A stretch of DNA of 64,000 bases from positions 124,001 through 188,000 of the forward strand of contig DASWZN010000060.1 in the NCBI GenBank assembly GCA_036404435.1, read 5' to 3'. The DNA comes from DASWZN01 sp036404435. GTDB taxonomy: Bacteria > Acidobacteriota > Terriglobia > Bryobacterales > Bryobacteraceae. Position numbers and translations under genes: made by a program. This document shows positions 17,478 to 24,619 of this stretch, in pieces; position 1 is the first letter of the stretch, and every line of letters starts with the position of its first letter. The notes beneath the pieces were generated by a model. The model saw nothing but the letters and a program-made list of their open reading frames with translations, searched no databases and was not told the origin of the DNA.

Positions 17478-18227
17478 ATGGTGCGACTCGTCTGCGGTTC
17501 GATGCTGCTCACGGCACTGGCGGCCTGCGGCGCGGCGCCCGAGATCACGCTGAGCCACCTCCGGGGCCCTCTCTACGTCGCGGAAGATTCCTACTACACG
17601 AAAGAGAACGCGATGGTCTACGTTGGGGCCAGCTTCGTGACCGTCATCGGAGCCACCTGGACTCCGGAGACCGCCCGGCTGCTGGCAGAAGAGATCCGCA
17701 AAGTGACGCCCAAGCCGGTCAAAGAAGTCGTCAATACCAACTACCATCCCGACCGCGCGGGAGGCAACGCCTACTTCAAGAGCATCGGCGCGAAGGTAGT
17801 CGCGACGCAGATGACCTATGATCTTCTCGAGCGGAACTGGGCGAGCGTGGTCGACTGGACGCGGGCCGCATTTCCCGACTACCCGCGGCTGCCGCTCGTC
17901 TTGCCCGACGTCGTGCATCCGGGCGACTTTGAACTCCAGGATGGCCGCATTCGCACCTTCTACCTAGGGCCCTCTCACACGCCGGACGGAATCTTCGTGT
18001 ACTTCCCCGAAGAAAAAGTCCTTTATGGCGGCTGCATTCTCAAAGAGCGCCTGGGCAATCTCGATTTTGCGAATCTGGTTGAATACCCCAAGACTCTCGC
18101 CAGGCTCAAGCGGCTGGACCTTCCCATCACGACGATCGTCGCTGGCCACTGGTCGCCCCTGCACGGCCCGGAGTTGATCGACGAGTATCTGAAGCTCCTC
18201 GACCAACACTCCCACGAGCAGCGCTGA
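17478..18227 (+). CDS. Subclass B2 metallo-beta-lactamase, putative lipoprotein
   Basis: 249 aa from ATG 17478. B2 enzymes (CphA, Sfh-I, ImiS) are mono-zinc carbapenemases. Every B2 hallmark is present: the NxHxD motif in NTNYHPDRAGGN (Asn88, His90, Asp92 = BBL 116, 118, 120), His167 in GPSHTPDGIFVYFP (196), Cys186 in GGCILKE (221), Lys189 (224), Asn194 (233) and His224 in AGHWSPLHGPELID (263). Asn rather than His at the first position separates B2 from B1. Gly185 stands where CphA has Asn220. The N-terminus reads LLTALAAC, a plausible lipobox with lipidated Cys17, so it may be membrane-anchored. No mobile element is adjacent, so it is probably an intrinsic environmental enzyme. Confidence 0.93.
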   Translation: MVRLVCGSMLLTALAACGAAPEITLSHLRGPLYVAEDSYYTKENAMVYVGASFVTVIGATWTPETARLLAEEIRKVTPKPVKEVVNTNYHPDRAGGNAYFKSIGAKVVATQMTYDLLERNWASVVDWTRAAFPDYPRLPLVLPDVVHPGDFELQDGRIRTFYLGPSHTPDGIFVYFPEEKVLYGGCILKERLGNLDFANLVEYPKTLARLKRLDLPITTIVAGHWSPLHGPELIDEYLKLLDQHSHEQR

Positions 18228-18237
18228 CGGCCGCGCG

Positions 18238-19527
18238 CTACGCCTTCACCCGCGCCCCCACCTCCACCCCGGCCTCCGCCGGGACCCGGTCCAGCGCCCG
18301 CTCGAAATCCGCCACCACGTCGCGCCAGTCTTCGATCCCCACCGAGACCCGCACCAGGCCGTCGGTGATCCCGATCTCGGCGTATTCCTCCGGCGTCAGA
18401 CCCGAGTGCGTAGTGGTCTTGGGGTGGCAGACCAGCGTCTCGACGCCGCCCAACGATACGGCATTGCTGCCAATCCGGGTGTTGCGCAGAAAGGCGAAGG
18501 CGGCCTCCTTCGTTCCTAGATCGAACGAAAACAACGAGCCCGGAAACTCGCACTGCGCCAGCCGGATGCGGATCTGCTCGGCGTCGGTGAACAAGGTCGG
18601 GTAGTGCATCGCCAGGATGCGCGGATGCCGCGCCAGCCGCTCTGCGACGCGCTGCGCGTTCTTGCTCTGCTTGTTCATGCGCAGCGACACGGTGGGCAGC
18701 CGGCCGTCCATCAGCCAGCATTCGTCGGGCTGGAGGATGTTGCCGAACAGGATCCGCGTGCCCCGCATCTGCTGGATCAGTGCCGGGTCCCGCGCCAGCG
18801 CCACCCCGCCCAGCATGTCGCTGAAGCCGGACAGGAATTTCGTGGCGGAATAGAGGATCAGGTCCGCGCCCAGCGTCAGCGGATGCTGGAAAATCGGGCC
18901 CAGGAACGTGTTGTCCACCATGATCAGCGGCCGCCGTGCCCGCTCGGCCGCCGTCGCCGCCGCGCGCCGGATGTCGACCATCGTCATGGTCGGATTGGCG
19001 GGCGTTTCCAGGAACACGACGCCCAGGTTGTCCGCGCCTCGGATGGCGCTGTCCAGATCCGCGCTCCGTCCCGCCGCGACGCCGATGCCCGAGACGCCGA
19101 ACAGGCTCAGATAGTCGTGGATCAGGTGCATGCTGCCGCCGTACAGCGGTTTGGTGTAGACCACCGTGTCGCCCGGCCGCAGGAACGTCATGAGCGCCGT
19201 CATGATCGCGGCCATTCCCGAGTTGAACACCAGCGCCGACTTCGCACCCCGCTCGAGCGGAACGATCTGCTCTTCCAGAATCTGGGCGTTGGGATGCGAG
19301 ATGCGCGAGTAGATCAGCTCGACGTCCTCGCCCTCCCGCTCCTGGGCCCGGCCGGTCGCCACGTCGAAGGCGCGTTCGGCCGCCTCGGGACTCGAGAAGA
19401 CGTAGGTGGAACTGCGGAACACCGCGGGCCGCGCCGACCCCAGCGAGAGCCGGGGATCGAATCCGCGCGTCAGGACGGCCGTCGCCTGCCTATGCGCGCC
19501 GTCTTTTGGATCTTTGTGATCGGCCAT
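18238..19527 (-). CDS. Cys/Met-metabolism PLP-dependent enzyme (cystathionine gamma-synthase/methionine gamma-lyase family)
   Basis: 429 aa, typical fold type I transsulfuration enzyme. Visible: YSRISHPN (about 73-80), SGMAAIMTALMTF, YGGSMHLI, ETPANPTM, VDNTFLGP and the PLP-binding Lys in YSATKFLSG (about 222). The C-terminal TTHSGLTPEEYAEIGI and LVRVSVGIED motifs are complete. The family acts in methionine/cysteine interconversion in the cytoplasm; sequence alone does not separate synthase, gamma-lyase and sulfhydrylase. A second family member lies at 45342-46520. The first 20 residues and last 15 residues are poorly conserved extensions. Confidence 0.9.
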   Translation of the reverse strand: MADHKDPKDGAHRQATAVLTRGFDPRLSLGSARPAVFRSSTYVFSSPEAAERAFDVATGRAQEREGEDVELIYSRISHPNAQILEEQIVPLERGAKSALVFNSGMAAIMTALMTFLRPGDTVVYTKPLYGGSMHLIHDYLSLFGVSGIGVAAGRSADLDSAIRGADNLGVVFLETPANPTMTMVDIRRAAATAAERARRPLIMVDNTFLGPIFQHPLTLGADLILYSATKFLSGFSDMLGGVALARDPALIQQMRGTRILFGNILQPDECWLMDGRLPTVSLRMNKQSKNAQRVAERLARHPRILAMHYPTLFTDAEQIRIRLAQCEFPGSLFSFDLGTKEAAFAFLRNTRIGSNAVSLGGVETLVCHPKTTTHSGLTPEEYAEIGITDGLVRVSVGIEDWRDVVADFERALDRVPAEAGVEVGARVKA

Positions 19528-19760
19528 TGGCCCACCCCCATTTCGAGTGTAAACCCGGAGTTCCAGGGAGCACCAACGAAATGTGGTGGTGGGGTCTATC
19601 TGCCCGGGTTTGGCTCGAATTTGCGATGCGGTTGCACCGCGCCGGTATCAACAAAGACTCCGACGTTCTCTGAGAGGGACACCGGCGTTCCGGCGGGAGG
19701 CGCCCGGCCTCCACCTTTACCCTCCGTCGGCTTTCCGGCCGCGAGTGCCTCTACTACTCC

Positions 19761-19780
19761 TATATCCAATTGGATATAAT
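19761..19780 (+). promoter_or_regulatory. 18-bp perfect palindromic operator overlapping a consensus -10 of the higBA-type operon
   Basis: TATATCCAATTGGATATA (19761-19778) is its own reverse complement, and TATAAT (19775-19780) overlaps its right half. The toxin GTG begins 6 bases after the -10, so the transcript should be leaderless. A dimeric XRE antitoxin or toxin-antitoxin complex binding here would block RNA polymerase, the usual autoregulation of such modules. Confidence 0.7.
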
Positions 19781-19786
19781 TGAGAC

Positions 19787-20086
19787 GTGCGGCCAGTGCG
19801 CTTCCTCGGCGACTCGCTCAAGTGCCTGCGAGACTTCCCTGAGTCCGCGCGACACGATGCGGGCTATCAGTTGGACAAGGTACAACGTGGCGCGCAGCCC
19901 GACGATTTCAAACCGCTGGCCGCCGTTGGCAAGGGTGTCGAAGAGGTTCGCATAACGGACGACAGCGGCGCTTACCGCGTGATCTACGTGGCCCGGCGCG
20001 CGGAGAAGAAGTCGCAAGCCACCCCGAAGAAGGATATCGACACTGCAAAGAGACGCTTCGCGCAATTGTCGGGAGGCGCGAAATGA
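19787..20086 (+). CDS. higB: RelE/HigB-like (phage Gp49-type) toxin with internal deletion
   Basis: 99 aa from GTG 19787. It matches the Gp49/HigB-like family: RFLGDSLKCLRDFPESAR, then GYQLDKVQRG, DDFKPLAAVGKGVEEVRI and GAYRVIYVAR. Family members then have roughly a dozen residues (…AVYVLHxF) before KKSQATPKKDIDTAKRRF; here they are missing in frame after YVAR. That strand is part of the core of the fold, so activity is doubtful. The family acts as ribosome-dependent mRNA interferases. The stop overlaps the antitoxin ATG (ATGA), giving toxin-first order as in higBA. Confidence 0.82.
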   Translation: MRPVRFLGDSLKCLRDFPESARHDAGYQLDKVQRGAQPDDFKPLAAVGKGVEEVRITDDSGAYRVIYVARRAEKKSQATPKKDIDTAKRRFAQLSGGAK

Positions 20087-20364
20087 AAAAGTCCGAAAGC
20101 GACGCCAGTGTTTGGGACGCCATCGCGGACACACCCGGGCAGGCGGCGAACCTACGGGCGCGGGCCGAGCTGATGCAGCAGATCGCGGCCTTCGTGAAAC
20201 GGCGGGAGTGGACGCAGGTCGAGGCGGCGAGCCACTGCGGGGTGACGCAGCCGCGGATTAACGATCTGCTCCGCGGCCGGGTCTCGCGCTTCTCGTTGGA
20301 CGCGTTGGTGAACATCTCCACGGCGCTGGGCTGCCGCGTGCGGGTCGATCTTGAGGCCGCCTGA
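20083..20364 (+). CDS. higA: XRE-family antitoxin (HigA-like)
   Basis: 93 aa. It has an acidic N-terminus (ESDASVWDAIADTPGQAANL) and a Cro/C1-type HTH at about 38-80: WTQVEAASHCGVTQPRINDL is the helix-turn-helix. The ending CRVRVDLEAA is typical of Gp49-linked antitoxins. ATGA overlap with the toxin shows translational coupling. It probably binds the palindrome at 19761-19778 and represses its own operon. Confidence 0.88.
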   Translation: MKKSESDASVWDAIADTPGQAANLRARAELMQQIAAFVKRREWTQVEAASHCGVTQPRINDLLRGRVSRFSLDALVNISTALGCRVRVDLEAA

Positions 20365-20380
20365 GCGGGAGCTGCTCGCC

Positions 20381-21361
20381 CTACTCCTTCCACACCGCCA
20401 CATTGACCAAGTTGGGTGGCCTCCGCCCTTCGACCGCGCTGGCGCAGTTCGCGGCCGCCAGCATCGACATCGCGCGCCGGGTATCGATCGAGGCGCTGCC
20501 GATGTGCGGCTCGAGCACCACGTTATCGAGTTCCAGCAGGCGCGGATCGACCTCGGGCTCGCGTTCGAAAACGTCCAGACCGGCGCCGCCGATGCGCCCC
20601 GCCGCGAGCGCCTCGGCCAGCGCCGCTTCGTCCACCACCGGCCCGCGCGAGGTGTTCACCAGGATCGCCGTCGGCTTCATGACGGCCAGCTCCCGGGCGC
20701 CGATCAGGTGCCGCGTCGCCTCCATCAGCGGCACGTGCAGGCTGATGAAGTCCGATTCCCGCAGCAGCCGATCGAGGTCCACGAATTCCAGGCCCAGCTC
20801 GCGCTCGAATCCCTCCGGCGCGCGCTGTGCGTCGTGGTACAGGAGGCGCATCGAGAAGCCGCGCCCCCGCCGGGCCACCGCCTGTCCGATCCGCCCCATG
20901 CCCAGGATCCCCAGCGTCTTGTGGTGCACGTCGTGCCCGGCCAGAAGATCGATGGCCCAGCGCCGCCACTGGCCGGAGTGAACAAACCGGTGCCCTTCGA
21001 CGATGCGCCGCGCCGTGGCCAGCAGCAGCGCGAACGCCAGATCTGCCGTCGTGTCGGTCAGCACGTCCGGCGTGTTGGTGACCAGGATGCCGTGGCGCGT
21101 CGCCGCCTCCAGGTCCACGTTGTCGTAACCCACGGCGACGTCGGAGATCACGCGCACACCCTCCAGGCGCGCGATCTGCTCCGCGGTGAACTTGTCGGTG
21201 AGCTGGCTGACGATCCCCTGTTTGCCGCGCGAGCGCGCGATCAGCTCGTCGGGCGAGAGGGCGTCGTCGGAATCCACGTATTCGACTTCGGCGCGCTCCC
21301 GGAGGAACTCAACCGCTTCGGGGAAGATGCGCCGGGTGACTAGAACCGCAAGGCGCGCCAT
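20381..21361 (-). CDS. D-2-hydroxyacid dehydrogenase (glyoxylate/hydroxypyruvate reductase-like)
   Basis: 326 aa from ATG 21361. NAD(P)-dependent reductase of 2-keto acids such as glyoxylate or hydroxypyruvate. Visible: substrate-side SDVAVGYDNVD, Rossmann motif GILGMGRIGQAVARR (about 152-166), the catalytic-domain signature LMEATRHLIGARELAVMKP, NTSRGPVVDE with the catalytic Arg, the Glu in DVFEREPEV and the His in EPHIGSAS. Length fits GyaR. It is divergent from cmk with only 39 bases between the start codons. Confidence 0.9.
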   Translation of the reverse strand: MARLAVLVTRRIFPEAVEFLRERAEVEYVDSDDALSPDELIARSRGKQGIVSQLTDKFTAEQIARLEGVRVISDVAVGYDNVDLEAATRHGILVTNTPDVLTDTTADLAFALLLATARRIVEGHRFVHSGQWRRWAIDLLAGHDVHHKTLGILGMGRIGQAVARRGRGFSMRLLYHDAQRAPEGFERELGLEFVDLDRLLRESDFISLHVPLMEATRHLIGARELAVMKPTAILVNTSRGPVVDEAALAEALAAGRIGGAGLDVFEREPEVDPRLLELDNVVLEPHIGSASIDTRRAMSMLAAANCASAVEGRRPPNLVNVAVWKE

Positions 21362-21373
21362 GCCCTTAGCATT

Positions 21374-21379
21374 TACAAT
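21374..21379 (+). promoter_or_regulatory. -10 hexamer TACAAT for cmk
   Basis: TACAAT lies 21 bases before the cmk ATG in the 39-base divergent gap, giving a short leader. A small inverted repeat GACAG/CTGTC (21382-21395) lies in that leader. Confidence 0.35.
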
Positions 21380-21400
21380 AGGACAGCAGCCTGTCAAACC

Positions 21401-22102
21401 ATGATTGTTGCCATCGACGGTCCGGCCGGAGCCGGTAAGAGCACCATCGCGCGGCGGATAGCGGCCCGGCTCGGCGCGGTTTATATCGATACCGGCGCCA
21501 TGTACCGCGCCGTGGCCCTGCTCGCGCTGCGGTCGAACACGGACCTGGCCGATGCGGCCCGCCTCGAGGAACTGGCCCGCGCCGCCGATATACGGTTCGA
21601 GGCGGGCAGCGCGCGCACGTTGCTCCACGGCGAAGACGTCTCCGAGGCCATTCGCAAGCCCGAGGTCTCGCCGGCGGCTTCCAAGGTTTCGGCCATCCCG
21701 GGCGTGCGCCGGGCGCTGGTCGAAAAACAGAGGCGTATGGGTGCGGCCGCGAGCGTGGTCATGGAAGGCCGCGACATCGGGACCGTAGTGTTCCCGAACG
21801 CGGAGGTGAAGATCTTCCTCGACGCCGATCCCGAGGTGCGGGCTACGCGGCGTCTCCGCGAGCTTCAGGAAAAGGGAACGGCCCCGCCCGCGGCCGAGGT
21901 GGCCCGCGAGATCCGCGAGCGCGACCACCGCGACAGCACCCGCGCCGATTCGCCGTTGGTTCCGGCCACGGACGCCATCCGCCTGGACACCACCGCGCTT
22001 TCCCTCGACCAGGTCGAGCAGGTTATCCTGGAGGTCATTGAGAGCCGTCAGCCGTCAGCCATCAGCCATCGGGAACGGCGCGAGCCTCCGGCTGATAGCT
22101 GA
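21401..22102 (+). CDS. cmk: Cytidylate kinase
   Basis: 233 aa. It phosphorylates CMP and dCMP with ATP in the cytoplasm. P-loop GPAGAGKST (7-15), then IDTGAMYRAVAL, the NMP-binding insert and EGRDIGTVVFPNAEVKIFL. RDHRDSTRADSPLVPA near the C-terminus binds the base and phosphate. The conserved part ends near residue 215 (VILEVIES). The last residues (RQPSAISHRERREPPADS) are encoded by an intergenic-type inverted repeat into which the gene runs, so the natural stop may have been lost or the tail is tolerated. Confidence 0.95.
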   Translation: MIVAIDGPAGAGKSTIARRIAARLGAVYIDTGAMYRAVALLALRSNTDLADAARLEELARAADIRFEAGSARTLLHGEDVSEAIRKPEVSPAASKVSAIPGVRRALVEKQRRMGAAASVVMEGRDIGTVVFPNAEVKIFLDADPEVRATRRLRELQEKGTAPPAAEVAREIRERDHRDSTRADSPLVPATDAIRLDTTALSLDQVEQVILEVIESRQPSAISHRERREPPADS

Positions 22103-22121
22103 TCGCTGACGGCTGATGGCT
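22043..22121. repeat. Inverted repeat of AGCC(A/G)TC units spanning the end of cmk
   Basis: The left arm, 22043-22070, holds repeated AGCCGTC and AGCCATC units. The right arm, 22090-22121, holds their complements (GGCTGATAGC, GCTGACGGCTGATGGCT). The arms can pair into a long imperfect hairpin with a roughly 20-base loop. It sits between cmk and lysC and includes the cmk stop. This resembles the AGCCATCAGCC-type dispersed repeats seen in many genomes; it may slow or end transcription. Confidence 0.65.
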
Positions 22122-22128
22122 TCTTCCT

Positions 22129-23565
22129 ATGCCCAACGTCCTCGTAATGAAGTTCGGCGGCACCAGCGTCGGCTCGGCCGAGCGCATGGCCGTGGCCGCT
22201 CGTCTTTCCGCCGAGCAGCGGACCCGCCGGCCCGTGGTCATCGTGGTCTCGGCGATGTCCAAGATCACCGACCTGTTGCTTGAAACCATCAAGCGCGCCG
22301 AGGCCGGCGATCAGGCCGGCATCGATTCCGACATTGCCAAACTGCGCCAGCGCCACCGGGAAACGTGTCTCGATCTGCTGCCCGAGGACCGGCACGCGGC
22401 GGTGCTGGCCCAGATCGACGCCATCGTAGCCGACTTCGAACGCATCGCCAACGGGATCTGCCTGCTGGGCGAGGCCCCTCCGCGCTCGGTGGACGAGGCC
22501 GTCGCCGCCGGCGAGCGCCTCTCGACGCTGCTCGTGGCTGCGCGTCTGGAGTCCTGCGGAACGCCCGCCGTGCCGGTCAATGCCGGCGAGCTCATCGTCA
22601 CCGACGCGGTGTTCGGCAACGCGACGCCCCTGCTCGAGCCGACGCGGGTGAAGGCGTGCGCCCGGCTGCGGCCGCTGCTCGACGCCGGCGTGCTGCCGGT
22701 GGTCACCGGGTTCAACGGCGCCACCGCCGACGGCCGCCCCACCACGCTCGGCCGCGGCGGTTCCGATTTCTCGGCCTCCATTCTGGCCGGTGCGCTCGAG
22801 GCTTCCGAGCTCTGGATCTGGACCGACGTGGATGGCATCATGACCGCCGACCCGCGTCTGGTGCCGGACTGTGCCGTCCTCGAAGAAGTCACCTACCGCG
22901 AGGCCGCCGAGCTGGCTTACAACGGCGCCAAGGTGCTCCATCCGCGGACGCTGGCCCCGCTGGTGGACCGCCACATTCCGGTCTGGAGCAAGAACAGCTT
23001 CGCTCCGGAGAAGCCGGGGACCAAGATCGTCCCGCACCTGGAGGTCTCGATCGGAGCCCGCGCCGTCACTTCCATGGCCAACGTCGCGCTCATCTCGATC
23101 GAGCCGGCCTCGGCCGTGCTGAACGGCACCCAGGTGATGGGGCGCGCGCTCGACGCCCTGGGCCGCGCCAACATCGAGGTGTTGATGTTGTCGAGCTCGT
23201 CCTACCAGCAGAGTTTCTGCGTGCTGGTGCGCGGCCAGGAGCTGCCGATGGCGCTCGAAGCGCTGAAGGGGGCGCTGGCCCTCGAGCTAGAGCACGGCTA
23301 CCTGCGGCCCTTCGAGGTGGATGAGAACGTGGGCCTGCTGGCGGTGGTGGGCGAAGGCATGCGCGGCACGCCCGGCCTGGCGGGCCGGATCTTCACCGCC
23401 ATCTCGCGCCAGGAAATCAACATCATAGCCATCGCGCAGGGTTCGAGCGAGCTGACCATCTCGATCGTGGTGCACCGCGAGGGCCTGGAGAAGGCCGTCC
23501 GCGCCGTGCACGCCGAGTCCCGCATGAACGAGCAGGCCCAGTCGCGCCGGGCCGAGGCGGGGTAG
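22129..23565 (+). CDS. lysC: Aspartate kinase (first copy)
   Basis: 478 aa monofunctional aspartokinase, the ATP-dependent first step from aspartate to lysine, threonine and methionine. Visible: VMKFGGTSVGSAERM at the N-terminus, SAMSKITDLLL, GERLSTLLVAARL (about 126), TLGRGGSDFSASILAGAL (about 205-222) and IWTDVDGIMTADPRLVP. Residues about 320-470 are two ACT domains (ISIEPASAVLNGTQV, then VGEGMRGTPGLAGRIF), so amino-acid feedback control is expected. It is separate from the riboswitch-led cluster that contains the second copy. Confidence 0.94.
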   Translation: MPNVLVMKFGGTSVGSAERMAVAARLSAEQRTRRPVVIVVSAMSKITDLLLETIKRAEAGDQAGIDSDIAKLRQRHRETCLDLLPEDRHAAVLAQIDAIVADFERIANGICLLGEAPPRSVDEAVAAGERLSTLLVAARLESCGTPAVPVNAGELIVTDAVFGNATPLLEPTRVKACARLRPLLDAGVLPVVTGFNGATADGRPTTLGRGGSDFSASILAGALEASELWIWTDVDGIMTADPRLVPDCAVLEEVTYREAAELAYNGAKVLHPRTLAPLVDRHIPVWSKNSFAPEKPGTKIVPHLEVSIGARAVTSMANVALISIEPASAVLNGTQVMGRALDALGRANIEVLMLSSSSYQQSFCVLVRGQELPMALEALKGALALELEHGYLRPFEVDENVGLLAVVGEGMRGTPGLAGRIFTAISRQEINIIAIAQGSSELTISIVVHREGLEKAVRAVHAESRMNEQAQSRRAEAG

Positions 23566-23763
23566 GGGCTCGCCGGGAGCTTCCTCGCCATCCGAGCACG
23601 GCCGGTACGCGAGGACCCGCCCCCAAAGAGCCGGCGGAGTTTCTGGGGAGCTCCGACCCTCCTTCTCTTGACCGCCGGGGCGGGGGGTTGTAAACTTCTT
23701 GAACCGACGAAACGATCTGTTGTGGCGCAATGCTTCGGAAGAAGGGCGCGCCCAGGAGCACCA

Positions 23764-24447
23764 ATGCGACACTGCCTCGGGGAATGCTCGACGAAACGCC
23801 AATACTCCTCCTCGGTCATCGTGGTTCTGCTCGCTTCCGTTGGCTTGGCGACGGCCGCGCCAGTCAGGATTCGCGTAACAGATCCAGCCGGGGCGGAGGG
23901 CCTCGGCAAGGTCCTGATCATAGTCCAGGCGTTGAACGGAAAGGGTGAGGTCTCGCGGAATCTGAGCGATTCCAACGGCTGGGCGCCAGCCATGCAACTC
24001 CCGCCTGAGGTTTATAGGGTCATCGCCACGTTTCCATACGGGTACTGGTTTACGCAGGTCCGCGAGTTTGTAGTTGCAGACTCCCCGGTGGAAATCGTGC
24101 TGCACATGGATGGCGCGGTGGTGGAGAGGGTGCAGGTCCCGGAACTGGAAGCCCGGGTTACGGTCATCGACAAGGACGGTAAACCAGCCGAAAACGCGAT
24201 TGTCCTTGGCCGAGATCCTGAGGCGATCTTCCACTATTGGACGACAGCGGACGCAAATGGCCACGCAACGGTGAAGATCGGCGTGAATGGAGCGGATATC
24301 GTCGCCATCTACAAAGGGCGAGTGGTCTCTAAGTGCGTGGACGTTCCCTTCGAAGATCCCGGATGTAGAACGGATGGCGAGTCCTTCCAGCGGCGCCTTG
24401 AGAAGTCTCGGCAGTCTCTCCGCGAGGTCACCCTCCAGTTCCAGTGA
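23764..24447 (+). CDS. Hypothetical exported protein with carboxypeptidase-regulatory-like fold
   Basis: 227 aa. The ATG at 23764 was chosen because it precedes a hydrophobic stretch (SSSVIVVLLASVGLATA) that looks like a signal peptide after a short basic N-region. The mature part is two Ig-like/CarboxypepD_reg-type units (VRIRVTDPAGAEGLGKVLII and ARVTVIDKDGKPAENAIVL). Composition is less GC-rich than neighbouring operons. The function is unknown. Confidence 0.66.
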   Translation: MRHCLGECSTKRQYSSSVIVVLLASVGLATAAPVRIRVTDPAGAEGLGKVLIIVQALNGKGEVSRNLSDSNGWAPAMQLPPEVYRVIATFPYGYWFTQVREFVVADSPVEIVLHMDGAVVERVQVPELEARVTVIDKDGKPAENAIVLGRDPEAIFHYWTTADANGHATVKIGVNGADIVAIYKGRVVSKCVDVPFEDPGCRTDGESFQRRLEKSRQSLREVTLQFQ

Positions 24448-24579
24448 GCCTCCCGTACCCGCTGAAGCTACGACACGTCACCCACTGCTGAATAAGCGGC
24501 GGGTCCGCCTTGGCTGATGGCTCGACGCCTCCGTTGCCCTCGCGTTGCCCCTCGCGCCGCGCCCCTGCCCCCGCTCGGC

Positions 24580-24585
24580 TATACT
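24580..24585 (+). promoter_or_regulatory. -10 hexamer TATACT upstream of the PPIase gene
   Basis: TATACT lies 34 bases before the ATG at 24620. A Shine-Dalgarno (GAAGGAG, 24605-24611) lies within the leader, so this is a conventional leadered start. Confidence 0.35.
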
Positions 24586-24619
24586 GGAGTGTCGGATATT
24601 CCCCGAAGGAGTTCTCCGT

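Noticed and set aside
19528..19760. Possible SAM or cobalamin riboswitch before the transsulfuration gene
   Set aside because: The minus-strand leader has GC-rich hairpins but I could not find the conserved core blocks of SAM-I/II/IV, SAH or B12 aptamers in order.
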